Assembly: GCA_963746325.1 (NCBI GenBank)
Contig: CAVVBC010000036.1
Coordinates: forward strand, 248,001-312,000
Origin: RPQJ01 sp963746325
GTDB taxonomy: Bacteria; Pseudomonadota; Gammaproteobacteria; Steroidobacterales; Steroidobacteraceae
Length of the DNA stretch: 64,000 bases
Direction: 5' to 3'
Position 1 is the first letter of the stretch. Every line of letters begins with the position of its first letter. Both the position numbers and the translations under genes were made by a program. Positions 61,174 to 64,000 of this stretch are shown one piece after another. Under the pieces are notes generated by a model. It saw only the letters and a list, made by a program, of their open reading frames with translations. It made no database searches and was not told the origin of the DNA.

Positions 61174-62141
61174 GTGCAGATCCTGCTCGCCAATCCCCGC
61201 GGGTTCTGCGCCGGAGTCGACCGGGCGATCGACATCGTCGAGCGCGCGCTGGAGCTGTTCGGCGCGCCGATCTACGTGCGGCACGAGGTCGTGCACAACA
61301 AGTTCGTGGTCGACCGGCTGCGCGGTCTCGGGCGCCGTGTTCGTCGAGGAACTCGACGAGGTGCCCGACGGCGCCACGGTGATCTTCAGCGCGCACGGCG
61401 TGTCGAAGGCCGTGCAGGCCGAGGCCAGGCGGCGCGAGTTGCGCGTGTTCGATGCGACGTGTCCGCTGGTCACCAAGGTGCACATGGAGGTCTCGCGCTA
61501 CGGGCGCGACGGCCGCGACGTGATCCTGATCGGGCACGAGGGCCATCCGGAAGTGGAGGGCACCATGGGGCAGTTCGATACAACCCAGGGCGGCCGCATC
61601 TGCCTCGTCGAAGACGTCGCGGACGTCGAGCAACTGCACGTGCGCGATCCGTCACGCGTGGGCGTGGTCACGCAGACCACGCTTTCCGTGGACGATACGG
61701 CCGAGGTGCTCGAGGCGCTGCAGCGCAAGTTCCCGACGCTGTCGACGCCGCGCAAGGAAGACATCTGCTACGCGACGCAGAACCGGCAGGACGCGGTCAA
61801 GAAGCTGGTCGCGACGTGCGACGTGATGGTCGTCGTCGGTTCGGCGTCCAGTTCCAATTCCAATCGCCTGCGCGAGATCGCCGAGAAGGCCGGCATTCCC
61901 GGCTACCTCGTCGATGGGCCCGACGACCTGCGCAGCCGAGTGGTTCGCGGACAAGAGTGCCGTGGGCGTCACGGCCGGGGCCTCGGCGCCGGAATTGCTG
62001 GTGCAGCGCGTCGTGGCGCGGCTGCGGGAGTGGGGCGGCCAGGGCGCCGCCGAGGTGGAAGGTCGCGCAGAGCACGTCGTGTTTGCGCTGCCGCGTGAAC
62101 TGCGGACCACCAAGGCCAAGGCGGACGACGCGCCGGCCTGA
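61174..62141 (+). CDS. ispH: 4-hydroxy-3-methylbut-2-enyl diphosphate reductase, housekeeping copy (two frameshifts)
   Basis: The IspH of the core lspA-ispH block. GTG at 61174 starts it two bases after lspA. Cys12 (GFCAGV), the ATCPLV Cys and the DICYATQNRQ Cys are present, as are SASSSNSNRL and VGVTAGASAPEL. Two single-base insertions break it: near 61332 (extra G, frame changes before VFVEELDEV) and near 61933 (extra A before AEWFADKSAVG). With both removed the protein is 321 residues, normal. Without an intact copy the strain would depend on the cluster copy at 17733, but errors in the sequence are the simpler view. Confidence 0.92.
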
Positions 62142-62160
62142 GTTCGCTGCGCTGCGCGCC

Positions 62161-62616
62161 TCACCGCGACCAGCAATCGTGATGCGTTGCAGTGCGCGCG
62201 CCGGCGGCATCGAGGCCGAACTGCGCACAGTGCGCGTCGTGCACCTGCTTTCCTATGGCAATCGCGGTCGCGGTGAAGGTGCTGGCATCTGCTGCATCGA
62301 TGGTGATGGCGTAGTTTCCGCCGTCCGTGACGGCGCTCGATCCAAGGCCGGCCGGCGGGACGGCTGTGAGTTGCGTCGTGTACTCGCGGTGATGAAGGTA
62401 ATGGGCTTCCTGCCCCGCGGCCACCGCCAGCAGCGCCGATCGTGCCTCCACGCGGTTGGCCCGCAGCAGGTAGGCGCGATAGCCCGGCAACGCCGCCAGC
62501 GTGAGAATCGCCGCGATGGCGACCACGACGAGCAGTTCGAGCAGTGACATGCCCGCGGCGCCGGCGCGGACAGGTAATTGCGGCTGCCCGCAGCGCCATG
62601 ACGCTCGTCGATTCAT
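62161..62616 (-). CDS. pilE: Type IV pilin PilE-like (minor pilin)
   Basis: Pilin with prepilin cleavage site AAG/MSLLELLVVVAIAAIL: Glu5 and the hydrophobic N-terminal helix follow the Gly. A 22-residue leader begins MNRRASWRCG. The C-terminal region has two Cys (VHDAHCAQFG and HHDCWSR) forming the usual disulphide loop. 151 residues. ATG 62616 overlaps the pilX stop. It is the last gene of the minor pilin operon and convergent with ispH. Confidence 0.9.
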   Translation of the reverse strand: MNRRASWRCGQPQLPVRAGAAGMSLLELLVVVAIAAILTLAALPGYRAYLLRANRVEARSALLAVAAGQEAHYLHHREYTTQLTAVPPAGLGSSAVTDGGNYAITIDAADASTFTATAIAIGKQVHDAHCAQFGLDAAGARTATHHDCWSR

Positions 62617-63203
62617 TCCGCTTCCGCTTCGAACCATGAAGTGCGGATGGGCGGGGGATAGGGCTGCGCGGCACAGGAGCCGTCGCCCGGAGCACACGTG
62701 GCAGGGCCGCCCGTCCAGCCCGTCGGACGCAACACCTTGAAGTTCTGCAGCAGCGTGCTCCTGGCGCCACGCGCGCTGAAGCCGGTCGCCTCGATCACGA
62801 AGTGGAACGCCTCGAGGAGCGCAGCCGGGTCGGTCGGCGGCAGTCCACTGGGGGTCGACCCGGCGAAGTGCAGGCGATAGGCGTAGCTGTCTCCTGCCGC
62901 GTCCGGTACGGGCACCGAGCCGCCCGTTGCAGGCACGGTCCGTGGCGCGGCGAGCGTAGCTGAGGTGGCAAGGTCTGGCGCTCGCAGTGCCTGCTCGATG
63001 CCGTACTCGGCCGCCTGGAATGAACGTTCGCGCAGTTCGACGTTGACGGCGATGCGCTGCTCGACGAGCGCCGCTGTAAACCCGGCGACGGCCAGTATCG
63101 CGAACACGGTGAGCAGCAGCAGGCAGGTGGCGAGCGCAAATCCCTGCGCGTGCCGCACGAGCGCGGCGTTGGCGGTGGGTGAGGGCGGCGGCGTTGTGCT
63201 CAC
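62613..63203 (-). CDS. pilX: Type IV pilus assembly protein PilX
   Basis: Minor-pilin-operon protein with an N-terminal prepilin-like helix (AQGFALATCLLLLTVFAILAVAG) preceded by a short basic leader and followed by LVEQRIAVNVELRERSFQAAEYGIEQAL, the PilX pattern of an E/R-rich helix ending in AAE-G. 196 residues. GTG 63203 overlaps the pilW stop (GTGA), and its stop overlaps pilE. Confidence 0.85.
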   Translation of the reverse strand: MSTTPPPSPTANAALVRHAQGFALATCLLLLTVFAILAVAGFTAALVEQRIAVNVELRERSFQAAEYGIEQALRAPDLATSATLAAPRTVPATGGSVPVPDAAGDSYAYRLHFAGSTPSGLPPTDPAALLEAFHFVIEATGFSARGARSTLLQNFKVLRPTGWTGGPATCAPGDGSCAAQPYPPPIRTSWFEAEAE

Positions 63204-64000
63204 GGACGTGCGTTCCGGACATGGATCGTCTTCGTGACGAGCATGCGGGCGAAGCCATCGTTGCTCGCCGGCCAGGTGCGATCCGCATAGCTCGATGCCG
63301 CGAATGCAGCCGTCGCACCGGCGCGCTCCACGCTGCGCAGCCGCAACCAGAGCCGCACGCAGACGGCGCGTGCGCCGGCCGGCAATGCTTCCGGTTCGAA
63401 GTAGCTGTCGATGGCGCCGTCACCATCCACGTCCGCGCCAATGCGAAACTGCAGGTCTTCGACGCCGGGGGCGATTTCCTCGTCGCCGATGCCGGGTCCG
63501 CCGGTGAGCAGCTTGCGTCGCAGTGCCGGTATCGACCAGCCCACGCTCGACTCGGCGCTGACGTAGTACGCGTGCACCAGCAGGCTGCGCAACTCCGACG
63601 GCGGGCCCATGCCGGGCGCGGCAGCCAGCGGGAACCCCGCCGGAATCGCATTGCCGGTGTCCTGCGGCACGAACAGCCGCGCCTGGTCGCGCGACGAGAT
63701 CAGCAGCACTTCATCCCGCACGGGAGACGGTACGGTGTTGCTCGTCAGCGCGATTTCGCGCGCACTGGCGCGGCGCACGACGAGCACGTCCGCTCCGGGC
63801 TGCGCGCCTCCCGCGCTCGGCGCGCAATTGGCGACGGCCAGGTAACGATTGTTGGTGCCGGCTATGGGGTTGGCGACGTCGGTGGCCCACGGCGCGCCAC
63901 CGCACCGCGCCGGGAAGGTGAATGCGGGATGGGTGGAGACGTTCTCATGACCTTGCGCCAGGCCCCAGAACCCTGCCATGCGCACGTCGGATTCGATCAC
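63200..64000 (-). CDS. pilW: Type IV pilus assembly protein PilW (partial, 5' end outside window)
   Basis: C-terminal 266 residues of a PilW-like minor pilin; the N-terminal helix is beyond the right edge. The segment IESDVRMAGFWGL is typical for the start of the PilW globular part, and DLQFRIGADVDGDGAIDSY, AVCVRLWLRLRS and MLVTKTIHVRNARP match the end. Its place before pilX and pilE in the order W-X-E supports the assignment. Confidence 0.82.
   Translation of the reverse strand: MIESDVRMAGFWGLAQGHENVSTHPAFTFPARCGGAPWATDVANPIAGTNNRYLAVANCAPSAGGAQPGADVLVVRRASAREIALTSNTVPSPVRDEVLLISSRDQARLFVPQDTGNAIPAGFPLAAAPGMGPPSELRSLLVHAYYVSAESSVGWSIPALRRKLLTGGPGIGDEEIAPGVEDLQFRIGADVDGDGAIDSYFEPEALPAGARAVCVRLWLRLRSVERAGATAAFAASSYADRTWPASNDGFARMLVTKTIHVRNARP

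Overview
This 64 kb, GC-rich window comes from a purple photosynthetic proteobacterium, most likely a gammaproteobacterium living as an aerobic anoxygenic phototroph. The housekeeping blocks rplU-rpmA-obgE, rpsT / murJ-ribF-ileS-lspA-ispH and pilW-pilX-pilE are arranged in a gammaproteobacterial style. The cyclase step is represented only by the oxygen-dependent AcsF. The assignment below class level is not supported by anything I can test here.

Positions 1-41023 are a photosynthesis gene cluster. On the left, bchI (partial)-bchD-bchO runs rightward, followed by twin palindromes, a leftward DUF3422 gene and crtB. crtC (leftward) and crtE (rightward) diverge from a PpsR-type operator. The rightward superoperon crtE-crtF-bchC-bchX-bchY-bchZ-pufB-pufA-pufL-pufM-pufC-ispH meets, tail to tail with a 17-base gap, a 16-kb leftward superoperon bchF-bchN-bchB-bchH-bchL-bchM-lhaA-puhA-puhB-puhC-acsF-puhE-dxs. 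The divergent region at 34.65-34.86 kb starts bchF in one direction and the regulators aerR-ppsR in the other. bchG, a PucC-like carrier, bchP and two small unknown genes follow. Together these genes make bacteriochlorophyll a from protoporphyrin IX, make part of a methoxylated carotenoid of the spirilloxanthin type, build the type II reaction centre with LH1 and a four-haem cytochrome, and feed isoprenoid precursors through a second IspH and Dxs. crtI, crtD, bchE, pucBA and pufQ are not in the window.

Positions 41-51 kb hold ordinary and unknown genes: a hydrolase, membrane protein, lipoprotein, RidA, YaiI family, ABC-F ATPase, M20 peptidase, acetyltransferase, a PAS histidine kinase, and a divergent pair made of an unknown helical protein and a KaiC-like double ATPase, followed by tRNA-Pro(CGG). 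From 51.3 kb on the content is core: ispB, rplU, rpmA, obgE, rpsT, murJ, ribF, ileS, lspA, ispH and a minor pilin operon cut by the right edge.

An important caution: seven otherwise conserved genes (bchI, bchD, bchX, pufC, acsF, dxs, the housekeeping ispH) are each broken by one or two single-base insertions, nine in all and always the same sign. I treat these as probable sequencing or assembly errors and give the coordinates of the whole gene. Regulatory and structural features worth attention are the PpsR-type operators, stacked hairpins flanking pufBA, a pair of long palindromes sharing an inverted 28-base loop, and a purine/pyrimidine inverted tandem array with a G-quadruplex motif in front of murJ.
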